Assembly (NCBI GenBank): GCA_964007475.1
Contig: OZ023273.1
Span: 84,145,712-84,209,711, forward strand
DNA length: 64,000 nucleotides
Direction: 5' to 3'
Source of the DNA: Hybos culiciformis
Lineage: Eukaryota > Arthropoda > Insecta > Diptera > Hybotidae
Shown here: positions 11,281-25,182 of the stretch, piece after piece
Layout of the letters: each line of letters begins with the position of its first letter
Position numbering within the stretch: the stretch's first letter is position 1
The notes under the pieces: generated by a model
Databases searched by the model: none
Told to the model about the DNA's origin: nothing
What the model saw: only the letters and a program-made list of their open reading frames with translations
Translations under genes and position numbers: made by a program

Positions 11281-11559
11281 GTAACCTATATACGTAAAAA
11301 TAATTCACGACCATCAAGCTCAGCGTCGTCGTCATGGCCCGTAAAGTCTCATATTGTTATACTATCTCTCAAAATTAACACTCTCTATAGTTTGCGAACT
11401 TCATCCCCATTGAAAAAATTACCCAGAACTAGAACCTTGTTTCGGTTCAGCCTACTCTTTTTTATTAATATTAAAAAAAAATTTACAAATTCGACATTAA
11501 AAATGAAAATGTTGCAAAAAATTCGAAAAGTTAGGCCAGTGCAAAAAGTAGTCGATCAA

Positions 11560-11715
11560 ATGTAATGAAAAAACAACCTTAAACCATCTCTGCAAAATAA
11601 CCTTTCAAATGATACCGATTTCATTCAAATCGGTTCATTAGTTCAGAAGTTTATAGGTTACATAAACAAACGGATTTTCATTTTTATTATATTTATAGAT
11701 AGATAGATATTAAAT
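11560..11715 (+). repeat. Candidate retroposon 3' tail ending in a TAGA microsatellite
   Basis: The segment containing CAAATCGGTTCATTAGTTCA and then ACATAAACAAACGG resembles the 3' region of RTE-like LINE/SINE elements of insects, which commonly end in a short tandem tail. Here it ends in about three TAGA units at 11694-11707. The resemblance is from memory and no second copy occurs in this window. Confidence 0.35.
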
Positions 11716-14700
11716 AGATATAGTTAAGATAACAAACTAGCGCTAATTCCTACATAACAAATTTCAGAATGTGATAATTTTATTAGTTATACTATACTTG
11801 CCAGAGAAAATTACTAATTTGTTGTTAAATTGAGTCGAATATTTCATTCATTCGAAAGTCATATTTGATTATATTAGCATGACGTTTTAATAGTAACCCA
11901 GTGATAAAACAAAAATCAGACCCACAATAATACGTTGAGTTGTTTTTATTTTCAGTAAGAATTTTTGGAAATTCCAGCTAGATTCTTGGTATGGTAAAAA
12001 AGCAGAAAGTTGAGAGAAATAGTAATTTTATTAATTTTCAAGTGAATTTTAGTTTTATTTAACTATTTTATTTGTGGCTAACTTATATAATTGAAAATTA
12101 CCAAGTAAGACTTATAAATTTTTAAGCATATCGAAAAAATTTTAATGAGAGTTATCTTCCACCGTATCTTTATAAATGAGTGCGGCCAATAAGTAATTCA
12201 AGTTATTGGATAAAAAAAATTATCTTAAAAACAAATGGACTTATGTACCAATAATCAATATCTTTACAAACAAAAAAAGGATAATTTTTGTTTGAATAAA
12301 AAAAATTTTGGGAACATTTATAAAACGAACCCAAAATCTTTATAATACTTAAAGTGTCATTAACATTTTTAAACTTTTTTTTTTTTTTTTAATTAAATTC
12401 TGTGCAAAGATTTAAAGGTGAGATAGGGTTGAAAATATTTTTTCTGTGCATAAGCATATTTGTTTTTTATTCACCAGTCATCATCACTCTCTATATCTAT
12501 AATAAAAAATATCATCATTAAACTTTTTTAGGCTAAAAAAATAAAAAAAAAATAAAAAATTTATTATTAAAATGTTTGGCGAAAGACATTTTGACAATAT
12601 TCCTGAATAAAAAAAACAAAAAACAAAGGACACTTTTAATTAATAACTTGGCATAAATGGATGAAAGATTATTTTAAATAATAAGGATAATAGAATTTTT
12701 TTTTTTTTTATTTCTAGCAGACTATTACGTTTTCATTTACATAACTAAACTATTATAACCAAATATAGCAGATTTTGAAAAATGACTCAAATTTCAAACA
12801 CTTCAATTCTAGGAACACAAAAAAATAATTGCATTTTATAATAAAAAATATTTTTATGCTCTTTTTTTGATAAATAATAAAATTATGAATTAATATGCAT
12901 TTTTAAGCAATCAATCTGTTGAATAAAAAATTCACAGCACAAAATTAAAAGTGTAGTTTTAAATTTTATTCCAACTTTTGTTCAGCAGACCCATGAAAAC
13001 ATTTTTATTACAAATATGTATATACTATATATATATATGTATATATCTGAATACTGGAATTAATGCCATAATACTGATACACATATTTTTAATTGAGCCT
13101 AATGAAAATTTGAGAAGTCTTATAATCTATAAATCTTATAATAACTAATATTAATTAAGTTGAAATCAGATTAACAAATATTGAATAGAATCGTAAACGG
13201 TTTTGTTTTCGAAAGAAATCAACTTCTATATAGATTTCTTGAATACCTACAAAGAAAATTCACAAAATTTACTGTTGATCTAAATTCGTGGTCCACACGC
13301 ATAAAGCGAAGATATTCGCTGTAGTTACTTCTCAAGAAAATTTTGGTTTATAGTGGATTTAGAGAGTTTTTTATCTTGGGCACTCATCTATACTATTTAA
13401 TATTATAAATAAAGATGTCCAGCAAATTCCTTTTGAAACGCAATTAGAAGCGATTTTTTGTACATTCAGGCCCTAATCCTAAAAGTGTAAAATACAAATT
13501 AAAAAATTTTGTATAAGAATTGATTAAACGCTGGACTGTGGCAGAAAAGCTTATTTTTTCTTTTAGTTTTATTTATTACAAGTATACAACAAATTTTAAC
13601 TTTATCAATTATTTCTAATAACAAACAAATTTTTGAATATTAACATGATTTTGTTATTTTGTTTCTGTTTTTGTAAAAGACTAAAAATAGGATGACTATA
13701 ACTCTATGATTCATGATATTTACTTGATCTAAGATATATGTTAAATAAATAAAATAAAAACAAATTTCAAAATATTTGTTATTTGCTATTTTCCAAAGTC
13801 TTCTTGTTTTAAACAAATACAAGAAAAAACCATTTGTCCTTCCCTAAAAATTAACATTATATATACACTACTCAGCTCATATCCGTATTTCATGCTCTCT
13901 ATTACATTGTCGTTAAAAATTAATTAAGGTTATTTATCTTTGCAAAATATATAGATAAATTTTAATTATTTAAAATGCAGAAATTAATTGAAACTTAAAT
14001 AATAAACAAAAACTTAATTTAAACTTGACTCTAAGTAAATAAACTTAATTCCCATTGTACATAGTTAGTATCTATAACTACAATTATACTTAATTAATTA
14101 ATATCAATAAATATAGTCAATTCAGGGAAACATAGGCCTAATTAAAGAATAATTACGAATTATTTAATGAAGCTACTAATATCGATATTAGATTTATTTG
14201 AATTTAAAATACCATTCTAGGCCCTCATTTTTACTATGATTCCTCACAAGATAAAAATATCAACATTGTTAATATATTCATTTATTTTGATGAGTTGAGG
14301 TTTTTGTAAAATTTTATTTTCGATATGCCTATAAACATTATTTTAATCGAAAACTAATAAAGTTAATCACAATTTTTATATGTATATTATTTAAAAAAAA
14401 AAAAAAAAATTTTTCTCAATTCTTGATTTGAGAAGAATTATTGGCTTATGAACTTTGTGGCTTTATCATGTTATTCAGTTTTATTTTCCTATATATTAAA
14501 TAAATTTCCAGTTACAGTCCAGTTGCGCTCACACAAAATTCAAATTATGTATGCTTTAATAATGTTAAAAAAACATACCAAGTAATTATTATTTTTCTGC
14601 TCAGTAGAATTAAATTTTTTAACTTTTACAAATTTATTGACTCATTCAAACTAAACTTAAAATTTTTAGAAAACGTAAGCCAGTATTGCAAACAAGTTTT

Positions 14701-15100
14701 AAAATTACTAGTTTTTTCTTATTTTTTTTTGGATTTTGGTTATACGCTCTTGTTGTTTTATTTAATGCAAGTACATAATTATAGTAAATAAGATTTTTAT
14801 TATCACACGTCCGACTAAATGGCGACACACAATTTTATATCATATTTTCTTTAGTTAGTATTTAGAATAATACGAATAATACGGCGTGCTTTGTTTCCTA
14901 TTTCAATTCGAGAAGACAATCGCACAATTTTTTTTTAAAAAACGTACTCACAATATTAGCGTTAAACTGGAGCTATTTACTAAATACAAAATTCCTAATT
15001 TTTAAAAATATGTATTTACATTGTAGATTTATTTGTAGATTGTAGATTTATTTACACATATTAAGAGTATACTTTTTATACGGACCTCCAAAATCTAGGG
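11716..15100. other. A+T-rich spacer, no gene seen
   Basis: About 3.4 kb with homopolymers and a short AT microsatellite near 13019-13047. No coding, RNA or mobile-element boundary can be supported. Confidence 0.5.
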
Positions 15101-15118
15101 TTAGGCTTTGGTTCGGCT

Positions 15119-15165
15119 CGTCGGCAGTCATGGTGTAGTGGTACCTCGGACTGGAATTTGTATCA
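15119..15165 (+). repeat. Possible tRNA-like A box (SINE remnant)
   Basis: The stretch CATGGTGTAGTGGTACCTCG resembles the 5' half of a glutamine-type tRNA, including the A box TGGTGTAGTGG. No B box follows at the expected spacing. It is at best a decayed SINE fragment. Confidence 0.25.
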
Positions 15166-15673
15166 ATTTTTCAATTTGTTCATTTGAATTAAGTGTTTGT
15201 GTTGTTCTTTAAACCACATTTACCTGTAGGACGACAAAACAGAATATGGCATTCAATAAAATTCAAAACAATAAATGCTGAGCCGTTTTTTGCAACCAGA
15301 CAAATTTAAAGCAAAACTATCCAATACTGAATTTTATTTAAAATTGGCCATGCGCAAAGCCGAAAAGTAAAAAAAGAAAAAAACAAAAATTTAAATTAAT
15401 TCACATACCAGAAGAAAGATAGTTTTGTGCAATTGCAATAGGGGTCATCCAGTATCAATTTGATTTTGATTAAGTAAAATCTAATATTACATAATAACTT
15501 TAGAGAAATTATTCGATTTATCTGAAATTCGAACTCTTTCACCTAAATGCTTTTATTTGTGAAATTTGAAGAAGTTATGTTGTATTTGAAAGCAGTTAGA
15601 AGGAAGCAATTGAAGACAGACAGATAGAGAATCTGAGATCGATTTCATAATATATTAAAGATAACGTGTATAA

Positions 15674-15915
15674 CAGTGGCGTAACTACAAATATTGCTCC
15701 CCTAGGCGAAAATAAATTTGCCACCCCACAATTTATTCTTAAATTCATTTTCGAAGTTCGAAATATTCTTAATGTCATTTTGAATTAAAATAAATAAAAA
15801 CTTTTTTTGTGAAACATCATGAATTTTGATGGTAAAATGCTGACAAACGGTGCGCCCTTTAACTTCGTGCGCCCGCAGCATTTGCTGCGTTCGCCTAACG
15901 GTAGTTACGTCACTA
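15674..15915. mobile_element. 242-bp hAT MITE with perfect 8-bp target duplication
   Basis: The left terminus is CAGTGGCGTAACTAC and the right terminus inverted is TAGTGACGTAACTAC. The octamer GTGTATAA lies at 15666-15673 and at 15916-15923. The ends carry GC-rich subterminal sequence (CCCTAGGCGAA left, TTCGCCTAACGG right). No coding capacity. The terminus is related to that of the relic at 473. Confidence 0.9.
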
Positions 15916-15923
15916 GTGTATAA

Positions 15924-17040
15924 ATCAAGTTTGTCTGTTCTTGTTCGACTACTCTCTAGTTATTGAACCATCGAAACAAAATTTCCCATTATCCAAATAC
16001 TTTTAGAAATACTATTTATCCTTATCCTATTTTAATTTAGCGCTGCTGCTGCTGATATAAAATATATTTATATGTGATGAGAGCTTAAAAGGTTTTTTTT
16101 TTTTTTTAATTTTTTTTTTTTATATAATTTTGATTTTTCTCAACATCATGAAAACAATTTATTTTTTTTTCTTTATAATTCAGTATAGAAATAGAACTGA
16201 AACACGGTGTTCGTTTTGATCGTTTTATTATTTCTAAAAAGTATATATAAATTATAAAGTAAAAAAAAAAGTTGTTTTTCTTTTAAAAAAAAAAATAAAA
16301 AAATATTACAGAAAAAAAAATTATTATTATTATTAATATATTTATAATATACATGAGAGAAAGTTTATTTATTTATTTTTATTTTTTTTTTAATTAAAAA
16401 TTCTTTTATAAAATTATAATAATAATAATAAAATAAAAGAATTTATTATAAACTGATGAATATGATGAATATTATCGGTTTTATATAAAATTTATATAAA
16501 AATATGTAAGAAAATTATTTTCATATGAATATGAAAATTTGAAAAAATTGTTTAATTCAAAATACAAAAAAAGGAAAAAATTTAGAATTTATTAATATCT
16601 TCTTTTTTCAAATTTTATTCAATATTTTTATTTTTTGTTATTTTTTCTTTTGAATGTCACAGTGTTATGAATGAATTTTTGTTTTGACTGATAAACTTTT
16701 TATTTATCAATTAAGAAAAAAAAAGAAAAAAAACGAAACAAAAAAGAAATATAGATTTATTAAAAAATTTAAATTTTACGATAAAAGTGAGTTATTAAGA
16801 AAAATAAAATTAATATTGAAAGAAAAAAAAAACTTTCTTTTTAATATTATAAAATAAGTATGAAAACTAGAAATTTGGTTCTCAATATTTATATCTACCT
16901 ACAATCAGTCAAATATTTATGTATAAAGTTTAGAATAATTTTTGTTGGTCTTTGTTGAATGCAAAAATAATGTTGGGATCTTTTTGGGCATTAATTTATA
17001 AAAGTTCATTCAAACAAGTTATTTATAAATCAAAATAATT
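15924..17040. other. A+T-rich spacer with TTA/AAT microsatellites
   Basis: Contains a short trinucleotide run near 16320-16335, an AAT run near 16420-16432 and many poly(A)/poly(T) tracts. No gene seen. Confidence 0.55.
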
Positions 17041-17041
17041 A

Positions 17042-17110
17042 TTGGTATGGCTCGATGGCCTAGGTGCAAGGGAATCTAAGCATTCGCGACCCGATACAAC
17101 CTAACCTAAT
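17042..17110 (+). repeat. Weak tRNA-related SINE candidate
   Basis: TGGCTCGATGGCC followed about 30 nt later by GCATTCGCGACCC loosely matches an A box and B box pair. This is a GC-rich island in A+T-rich sequence. The spacing is short and no tRNA fold is obvious. Confidence 0.25.
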
Positions 17111-17115
17111 CTAAT

Positions 17116-20100
17116 TATTGATATTTTGAGTTTCCTGTTAAAGAACCTGAATCTGAAATTTTTTTTTTTTATTTTTTATATCCCATCAAAAAATCCTTAG
17201 ATTTTTGTGGATTTTTTTTTTTTAATATTATTGGCCTTTTATTATTGGGAATAAATTACTCCTTAAAGAGTTGTATAACCTATACTTATTGAATGCTAAT
17301 TTATTACATTTCACACCAAAATTTTTATTTAAAGACACTCATTGTTAGAAACCTACAAATTCATAAAGAGCCCATTAAACATTTTCAAATGCAAATTTTA
17401 GAACAATTTAATAACAGTTCGAACACACATTTTTTAACAAAACTAAGACACTGAAGTAATGGCAACATAATAAAATCTATATATACCTACAATATTTCTA
17501 ATTTATAGGTACGATTAGAATTTTTAATTGACAACCATATATTCGATTTGTAACATAGAACCAGATCTAATAAGACTTAGGAGGAATATGTGAAAAGTTT
17601 TTATATTTCTTGTTTTTAATTAATGTATTCATTAGTTCTCTAAATATATGTATATTAGTGCATATCTGTATGAGATTATTACGTCTCTGTTATGATTTCG
17701 AAATTTTAATAAGAACGTGAAAAATTAAAATAAAGATTTTTTTTTTTTTTTCGTTATTTTGTCAATATTTAAAAATAAACAAAATAAAGATAATAATCTC
17801 TGCTGTTATGCAAATTAAATGAGATAAATGAACTTTTTTTTTTTTGTTTCTAATGTTAATTTTACCGCATTAATGCTAGGCCGGAATTATTTATGTGTGT
17901 AGCTATGTTGTATTATGGAAAAAAAAAAACAAGATTTTTTTTTTTTAATAAAAATTAATAAACGCATTAAAAATAAAAATTAAAAAACCCGCCTAGTTAT
18001 GTATTTGAAGACATATTAGAAGACTATAAGAACCAGGAAGTTAATAATGTTTCTGGGAAAAGAGTTGTGAAATAAATTTTTAAAGTATTTTGTTTTTTTT
18101 TTCTCAATATTATATTATATATATATAAAGTATATTTATGTTTATATAATGTAAAACATTATATAGAACAAATAAAAATTAGTTAAATTAAAAAAAAATA
18201 AAATGAATTAACTTATTTGTTTTTCTAAAATCGTTTCCTTTCAAAAAATATTTATATTTCGAATTTCACAGTAAACGAAAAAAAAAATTCTGATTTGATA
18301 GTTTTAATAAAAAATAATGATGTATGTAGGTCGTGTATGTGTATTATATAATATGTAACGACATATACATATACCTATATAGCTTTAGATAGATGTTTTT
18401 AATTCTAAATTTATCACTAATAATGTACTTCCGATCAAACCATAGTATTTTTATGGAAAAAAGAAAAAGAAGAAGAATTTTTTTTGTATGTATCCAGACG
18501 CTGTCAGACTTTTGACCGAACGAGAAAATCGGAATGCAAGATCAACCTGAAATTAACATTACTTTTGTGCAATTTGTATTCAAGCAACAGCTCTTAAACA
18601 TGGATATTTTTCATTATGCGCAAAAAAAATTTCTAATTTAGGCATGACTTGCATATTTGGTCATCATTTCTTATTCGACGGAGGTATAAATTTTCGGAAA
18701 TTCTTCTTTTTATAAAAATATCAAATTTTTTAAGAAGATATTTTTCCTCGTTTTAATATTATATATTAAAATCGAAATTAAACCCTTTGATAATTTAGTC
18801 ATCAAATGTTCAATCGTTCAAAGATTTATTATTGCTTGTAAATGTAAAAAAATTTTGATACTTTTGTTGACAACATGGTGACTTCAGAAATATTAATTTC
18901 AGTTGATTAAGCTTAAGAACTCAGTAGTAGCTCTGTGTTTTCTTCAAAGATCAAACTTGTTGTTAATATGCAAATGGCGATAGACCGTTAGACATGTGAA
19001 GATCTACTAGTCCATGAAATTCAACTATAAGACAATCAAGTTTGGAAAAAAATTTACCATAAAAAAAAAAGAATAAATGAAAATTAACCGTAGACAATTA
19101 TTTGAACCTTATCTTGAAAAAAAAAAATTGTGAATTAAAATGATGTTCTAAAATAAGTCTGTCTTTTAATTGAAATAAAACCATGTTTTAAGTGAAATAA
19201 AAAAATTAACACCTCTAACATGTTAAAAAAAATATTAATCACTTTAAAATTCTGATTTCAGTTCTATTTATTTATTAAGTTCTTTTCTATAACATATTAT
19301 TACTATTTTTATTATTGCTGAACGATCAATTTTAAAGCTTATAAAGATTTGTTTAATAATTTTATGAATATATAATATTTGAAAATTAAAAAAATGTGAA
19401 TAAAATAAATGAAAGAATAATTATTAGACACTGATTATTTCATAAAATTATAATAATAATTAATTCATACATTTTTGTACAAATATTAATGCCTGAAATT
19501 ATTAAACTTAAGAATATTTTAAATATTATTTATTTTTGCTTAAAATTTGTCAACAAAAATAACTAAATTATTTATACATATGTATTTGGAAAGAATATAA
19601 GAGATAATAAAGTACGAGATATTGCTTTAAATTCTTATTTTATTTGTTATGTTTTCAAGAACGTCCCCCAACATGTTAATCAGTGCTATCATAAGCATAT
19701 TCTTGAATGATTTATGTATTTTTTTTTATCTAAATTATGTATTTTCAATAAGCGAAAACCTATTTATATATAGGTACAAAATTCAATTTTTCCATTACAT
19801 GATCATAATTTTTTATTATCGAGCTGTTATTATGTTATTTATTTTCTCAAATAAATTTATTTAGCTTTAATACATATAAGTAATTATAATTATATATTAT
19901 TTTCTAATAATACCGAATATAATCTCTCTATAATGCACAGTTTTTTAGATAATGTTTTAAAATTTATTAACTCTTCGCCATAAATAATTAAATTTGCTTT
20001 ATACGCATTTTATTTTTCAAAATAATACCTACGAATCATAGAAGTAATACCTTAACTTGATTCAAAATATTTATATAAACTATTATTAACTTTTATTTTT

Positions 20101-20980
20101 CCAAATAAATCGTTTAAGGCACGCAAGACAGGTGATTTCAGAAAATTTCGCACAAATTTTTATTTAATAATGTTACAAAAAAAAGCATACATTCCATATG
20201 CGTTTACTGTAATAATAATAACAATAATAATAATAATAATGATAATACATAATAATTTAATATACTTATATTATGTAAAAAAAATAGATTTATTTAACTT
20301 TAACTTTTTTTTTTGTAAAAATAAACAAAAAAAAAATAAAATCAAAATTAGAAATCAAAATATAAATAAATGTGTACATAATTATGTACCTAGCTAGTTT
20401 GGTATATTAAAAAAATTGCTTTATAAACATTTTATTTCTCAAAACAAGCAAAAAACGAAAAAATTTGCCATTTCTATAAAAAGTTTAATTCATTAAAAAT
20501 AGTATAAAATTTAAGAAAATAATACTTATAAATATTTATTTATTCGTGTTATGTAGTTATTATAATGTTATATATGCTAGATAGGTGGGTTAAGTTTACA
20601 TATAAATAGGTATACACAACGTATGTACCGTATTTCTAAAATAATTTTAATAGTTAGATCAAAAAGCATTTTCGATTATTTTTTTATTTATCGTTTAGAA
20701 TTTCTATTATTTTTATCACAATTTGGATATAAAAATTAATTTAGATTAGCTTAATTTCTCTTCTAGACCTTTTATATTTTCTTTGTGTTATCTGTCTTTT
20801 GAATTTGATTTTTTGGAAAATAGATTGTATATAATGTAGGTATTTATTTGTAATAATACTGTATATGCGCGTATAAAATAAATATATAGGTCAAAATATT
20901 TCTATATACGAAAATTCCAAATGTAAGTTAATGTGAACTATATATAATTTTTTGTAGGTGTTGTATGTATGAAATACATT
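17116..20980. other. A+T-rich spacer, no gene seen
   Basis: About 3.9 kb of low-complexity sequence. It includes an AAT-type microsatellite near 20211-20244. Short open frames consist of F/I/K/N/Y codons and give no support for genes. Confidence 0.5.
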
Positions 20981-21191
20981 TCTATGAAAATATACATAAT
21001 CATGGATAAATAAGAATAGTTAAGTTAGATTTGTGATCTATCCGGCGTCACATAAAATTATTACATAGAGCGATAGCAGTTAATAAAATTGACCCTCTAT
21101 ACGAATGCTTAACTGTTCCAAATAATTTTCAACATAAATTTATTATATTTTCATTTCGAATCGCTGCCGCAACTTTCCTAAGTCAGTATAA

Positions 21192-21874
21192 CAGAGGTGT
21201 CAATAGCGTCGATGCGATCTACCGGTCGATCGCGTAATGATTTTAAGTCGATCGCCAATAAATATTCATATTTCAGATATTTATTTCGTTTTAAATTACA
21301 ATTTTCAATTTCAAGAATCAAAAAAATTTATCTAATTTTCCAAACATGTTGGCGCAATTAAAAAGTTCTGCTTCTACTAATTATGATGAAAATAAATATA
21401 TCAAAGAAATTAAGAACGTTATTGAAGGATTCGGTAACCGTTTAGAAGATTTTAAAAAAACTTGATAATGTGGTTTTATTTATGAGTTTTCCATTTGATA
21501 GCAATATTAAAGCAAAAACCTTTCAACTATTTTTGATATGGATAATATTACACTTGAACCAGAAATTATAACTTTACAAAATGATATTTACATTAAAGCA
21601 AGAGCTTCCGAAATAAATTCTGGAAATATTTAGCAGAAGATAAATATCCGAATGTAAAAAAATTTGCTGAAATTTGCCTGTTTTGGTTCGCCATATTTGT
21701 GCGAATGAGCATTTTCACAAATGAAAATAATAAAATCGAAATACCGAACTAATTTAACAGACGAACACAATAAATATTGCCTTTTCCTCTTACTCCTACT
21801 TTTAGAAAAAGTAGATCGTAGATGATTTTTACTGCGCGAAGTAGATCTTATAGAAAATTTAGTTGACACCCCTG
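21192..21874 (+). mobile_element. 683-bp deleted hAT element with transposase relic
   Basis: The left end is CAGAGGTGTCAA and the inverted right end is CAGGGGTGTCAA. CAGTATAA is duplicated exactly at 21184-21191 and 21875-21882. The interior keeps frame-broken pieces of a hAT transposase. One is FEDF-like sequence near 21440-21460 (LEDFKK), and a C-terminal block AFSQMKIIKSKYRTNLTDEH is at about 21703-21770. Such blocks are typical of the SPIN/ZBED5/GTF2IRD2-like hAT branch. The N-terminal half is deleted. Confidence 0.85.
21342..21780 (+). pseudogene. hAT transposase fragment inside the 21192 element
   Basis: Pieces in successive frames read YDENKYIKEIKNVIEGF, then FMSFPFDSNIKAKTF, EIITLQNDIYIKARAS and finally AFSQMKIIKSKYR. 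This order matches the C-terminal half of hAT transposases, including the final dimerisation block. Frameshifts and stops separate the pieces, so it cannot encode a working enzyme. Confidence 0.65.
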
Positions 21875-21882
21875 CAGTATAA

Positions 21883-24676
21883 CATTAAAGTATATCTTAT
21901 ACACTTGGCAGATATATTTATTCTTGGTAATTGATTGGTAACGATTTTTATATCAAATTTAAAGAAACATACATTTCGTCTTTCTAATTTTGAATAATTT
22001 CGGCTCTGTGTTGATCAGACATAAGCCAGTCAATTAGGAATTTTAGTATATTGTTATTGTTATGATGGTATGTGTAGTAAATCAATATAATGTCAAAAAC
22101 CAAATAAATTATGCTTTCTTACAATTTTTATTTTTTTTTTTTTGTATTTACCAAATATACAACATACTTTACAAAACTATATATATATACAAATCAATAA
22201 TTTATAATGTTATACAAAAACTAAAATATCCACTATAAGAAAACAAAAAAAAAAAATAGTAGAAATAAGAATCATGCTGTTTGTTGGTTTGGTTTTATTT
22301 TTAAAAAAGCAACAAAACATTAAACATAAATTTGTGTCAATGTGCCCGCATATACATACATATGTAAAACTTGTACTCACAAACGGACGGCTTTCTGAAA
22401 GTTTTCTAAAAAGATAAAAAAAAAAATAAAAAATTACAAACATATTTTTTTTTTATCCTCAACTGCACAAAATACTCAACAAATAAATATGTGGTGATTC
22501 GCTATGTGTATCTCTTCTTTTTGGAAAATAGTGAATTGTAAATAAATAAATAAATATAAAAATTATTGATTATAAAGTGGATTTATGATCTAATCTCACA
22601 AGATTTTTTTTATTTAGAAAGCTAAAAGAAAATAATGCAGTAGCATAAAGACAAAAAAAACGTTAATGGATAAAAAATTATAAAAAATTATTGAGAAAAT
22701 CTGGAAAAATAAATACAAAAATACAAATTAACTTACTTTTATATACCAATTAAATGCAAATAAAATGTTAAATATTGAAAACAAAAATAATTCAAAAGAA
22801 AATTAAACTAATTTAATAATTTTATTAATTTTTGAATTTTGATATTTCTAGTAGATATTAGAACTTCCCGCTTCACTATTATTTTATGACTCGCAACACC
22901 GACTTAAATATCAAGCCCTCTGCAAAGTATGAAAACAAATACATTCATTTCGTAGGGATAAAATCATAGCAAATGTATGAAATTTATATCAAATTCCTAT
23001 ACTGCAGTCATAATGAAAAAAAGAGTATCTACATAAAAACCGAATATGAGAAAAATAGGTTTAAAGTTAGTTAATCATACTGTATTATTCTTTTTTTTTT
23101 AATACTCTTTATTCAGTATATTAATTTTATAGTAAATAAAAGCAGTATTTTCGTATTTTGGGCCAATTTTCAAAAATATTTTGTCCAATAATTTTTTGTA
23201 TTTGGGATTTTTTTTTTTTTTTTTTTTTATAGTTTTTTATTTTAATAGATTAAATTACAATATTTATTCACATAAAAAAAACTTAAAAATAAGTGAATTA
23301 ATTAACTAATTCGTTTTATTTACTGTCCCTTATAATCGGGATCTCTAAATTAATTGTTTATCTCTTTATAAATAGGTTTTCTGCAGTATTTTAATTATAT
23401 AATCATTACAAAATTAATTGTGACTTTAACGTTTACATCATTTGAAAAATTATAAAAAAACAAATGTTTCATTTCTGAATTTTTATTTATGTAAAACTTA
23501 AATTTAAAGGGATGCAAGGAATGTATTTGGGATTTTTACTATCAAATGCTCTAGGAGCTCTGAAGTGAATTTGTTGTCACTCATAATACAATGCTTAATA
23601 GTTCGAACGCGTGATTGTTTTCTTTTTCAAGAAAATAATAATAACATCATTCCAACTAATATTACGAAAAGATTTTAGTTTTTATTTTAGTAATATTGAT
23701 TGATACTCGTTCATTTATATTGGCAAAATGGATTTTATTGATCTATTTCTAATTATTTATAATTTTATAACAAAATAATTGACTTTCATTTTTAATTTTG
23801 AAGTGCGTGCGCAATATACTCTTTTATATTTCTTTTTCCTAATATTGTTTGTGTTTTTTGTTTTTGATAGATTTTTTTTTTTTTACTTTTATTCTATAAA
23901 TTTTCTATTTTTATTGATTGAAAATTTAAAATGTTTCAATAGCTTCTTAACACATCTAGCAACTCTTCAAGTTATATTTAGATATAGGAATTTACTAATT
24001 ATATATTCCCATAGTTTAAGCCTTATATTATTTTATCTAAAGTAATCTAAATAGATCTGGTTCTGTAATACGTCAATAAGTGATTTGTTCATATTATAGT
24101 GATTCATTATGTCTTCAAGAAAATAGGTTTACGCTAGCCAAATTAATAAAAAAATACATATAAATCTTGTTGAGTTCCTTGTGGTTAAAAATGGTTTTTT
24201 TTTTTAGGTTTTCGTAAACGGTCACCCGTACATAATTTCTTTCAACATTTTTTTTTGTAAATCAATAAATTTTTATTTGCTTTGCTTTTATTTGATGTTA
24301 AAATCCAAAAACTTTAAGAATAATGGAATAATGTTAAGAATAATGGAAGTCAAAAAGACTTAAATTGCGAATAGTTCAAAACAATCCAACTCTGTAGAAT
24401 AACAAATTTCTGAATTACGATTCGAAGGAGAAAATCAAAGAATTGACACAACATATCAATATGTATTATTGCTTAAAAGCATTATGTACCATTTCAGATT
24501 CAATTGTTTGATATTAGATAATCTTATAGAAATTTTACATAAATATACCTTATTAGAAACTTATGATTTATTTATTTGTATATACCATAAATATATTAAT
24601 TGGAAATAGTTATTTAAAATATTTTCTCTTGTCAACAAAAATATTGTACAAGATTTAATTAATTTTCAAATATATA
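21883..24676. other. A+T-rich spacer, long poly(T)
   Basis: No gene seen. A T run of about 20 bases occurs near 23209-23228 and an AAAT microsatellite near 22537-22556. Confidence 0.5.
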
Positions 24677-24932
24677 TGTGGGAGTATTGAGTGAAAGAGA
24701 GTGAGAGAGAATTTAATAGAAAAGTAAGAATAATGCGATGAATAAAAACTAAGAGAAGGGGAGTACAAAAATGAAGCTCAATGAGTAAAGTCGTACGTTG
24801 GCTAGTTTTGAATTAAAATTAAAATAAACCTTTTCTTTTTATATTAAAATAAGAACTGAATTAATAAATGGAAATTATTATTATAAACTAAAAATTATAA
24901 GTTTGTTTCATTTAAAAATTAGAAAAACCACA
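24677..24932 (+). repeat. 5' LTR of the Ty3/gypsy element
   Basis: 256 bp, TGTGG...CCACA termini. It contains a GA-rich stretch near the start and A+T-rich U3/U5 with AATAAA-type signals (for example within AAATAAACC near 24822). It should supply promoter and polyadenylation functions, but no TATA box is clear enough to place. Confidence 0.92.
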
Positions 24933-24935
24933 ATT

Positions 24936-24953
24936 TGGTGTCAGAAGTGGGAT
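24936..24953 (+). promoter_or_regulatory. Primer binding site, tRNA-Leu type
   Basis: TGGTGTCAGAAGTGGGAT begins 3 nt after the LTR. It is complementary to the CCA end plus the last 15 nt of a typical insect tRNA-Leu (ending ATCCCACTTCTGACA), recalled from Drosophila. It would prime minus-strand DNA synthesis. Confidence 0.85.
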
Positions 24954-25182
24954 ATAAAAATAAAAAATAAAAAAAAAAAAAACAAAAAATAAAATATAGA
25001 ACAAGGAAAGGTTTTTTCTAGAACAATTAACCGTTTTTTTTTAAATCTGACTGAAAAAAAGAAGGCACAAAAAAAAAATAAAATAAAATTTCGGAAAAAA
25101 TTTGAAAAAATTTCAAAAAAATAATCAAATATCTGAGATTAACTGTTATTGAACGTTAATTATAAAATAAAAAATTATAATT

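Larger units (their letters stand above)
21031..21948 (+). other. Short open frame interrupted by a hAT insertion
   Basis: With the hAT element and one target duplication removed, a frame continues through LHRAIAVNKIDPLYE and FIIFSFRIAAATFLS and on past the insertion to a TGA near 21946, about 75 codons in all. The sequence is richer in G+C and less repetitive than its surroundings. It loosely resembles the C-terminus of a LINE reverse transcriptase but I cannot assign it. It may be an old LINE fragment or chance. Confidence 0.25.

Noticed and set aside
17095..17118. CCTAACCTAA resembling the insect telomere repeat TTAGG
   Set aside because: Only two units with degenerate flanks, adjacent to a SINE-like patch. 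Too short for an interstitial telomeric array.
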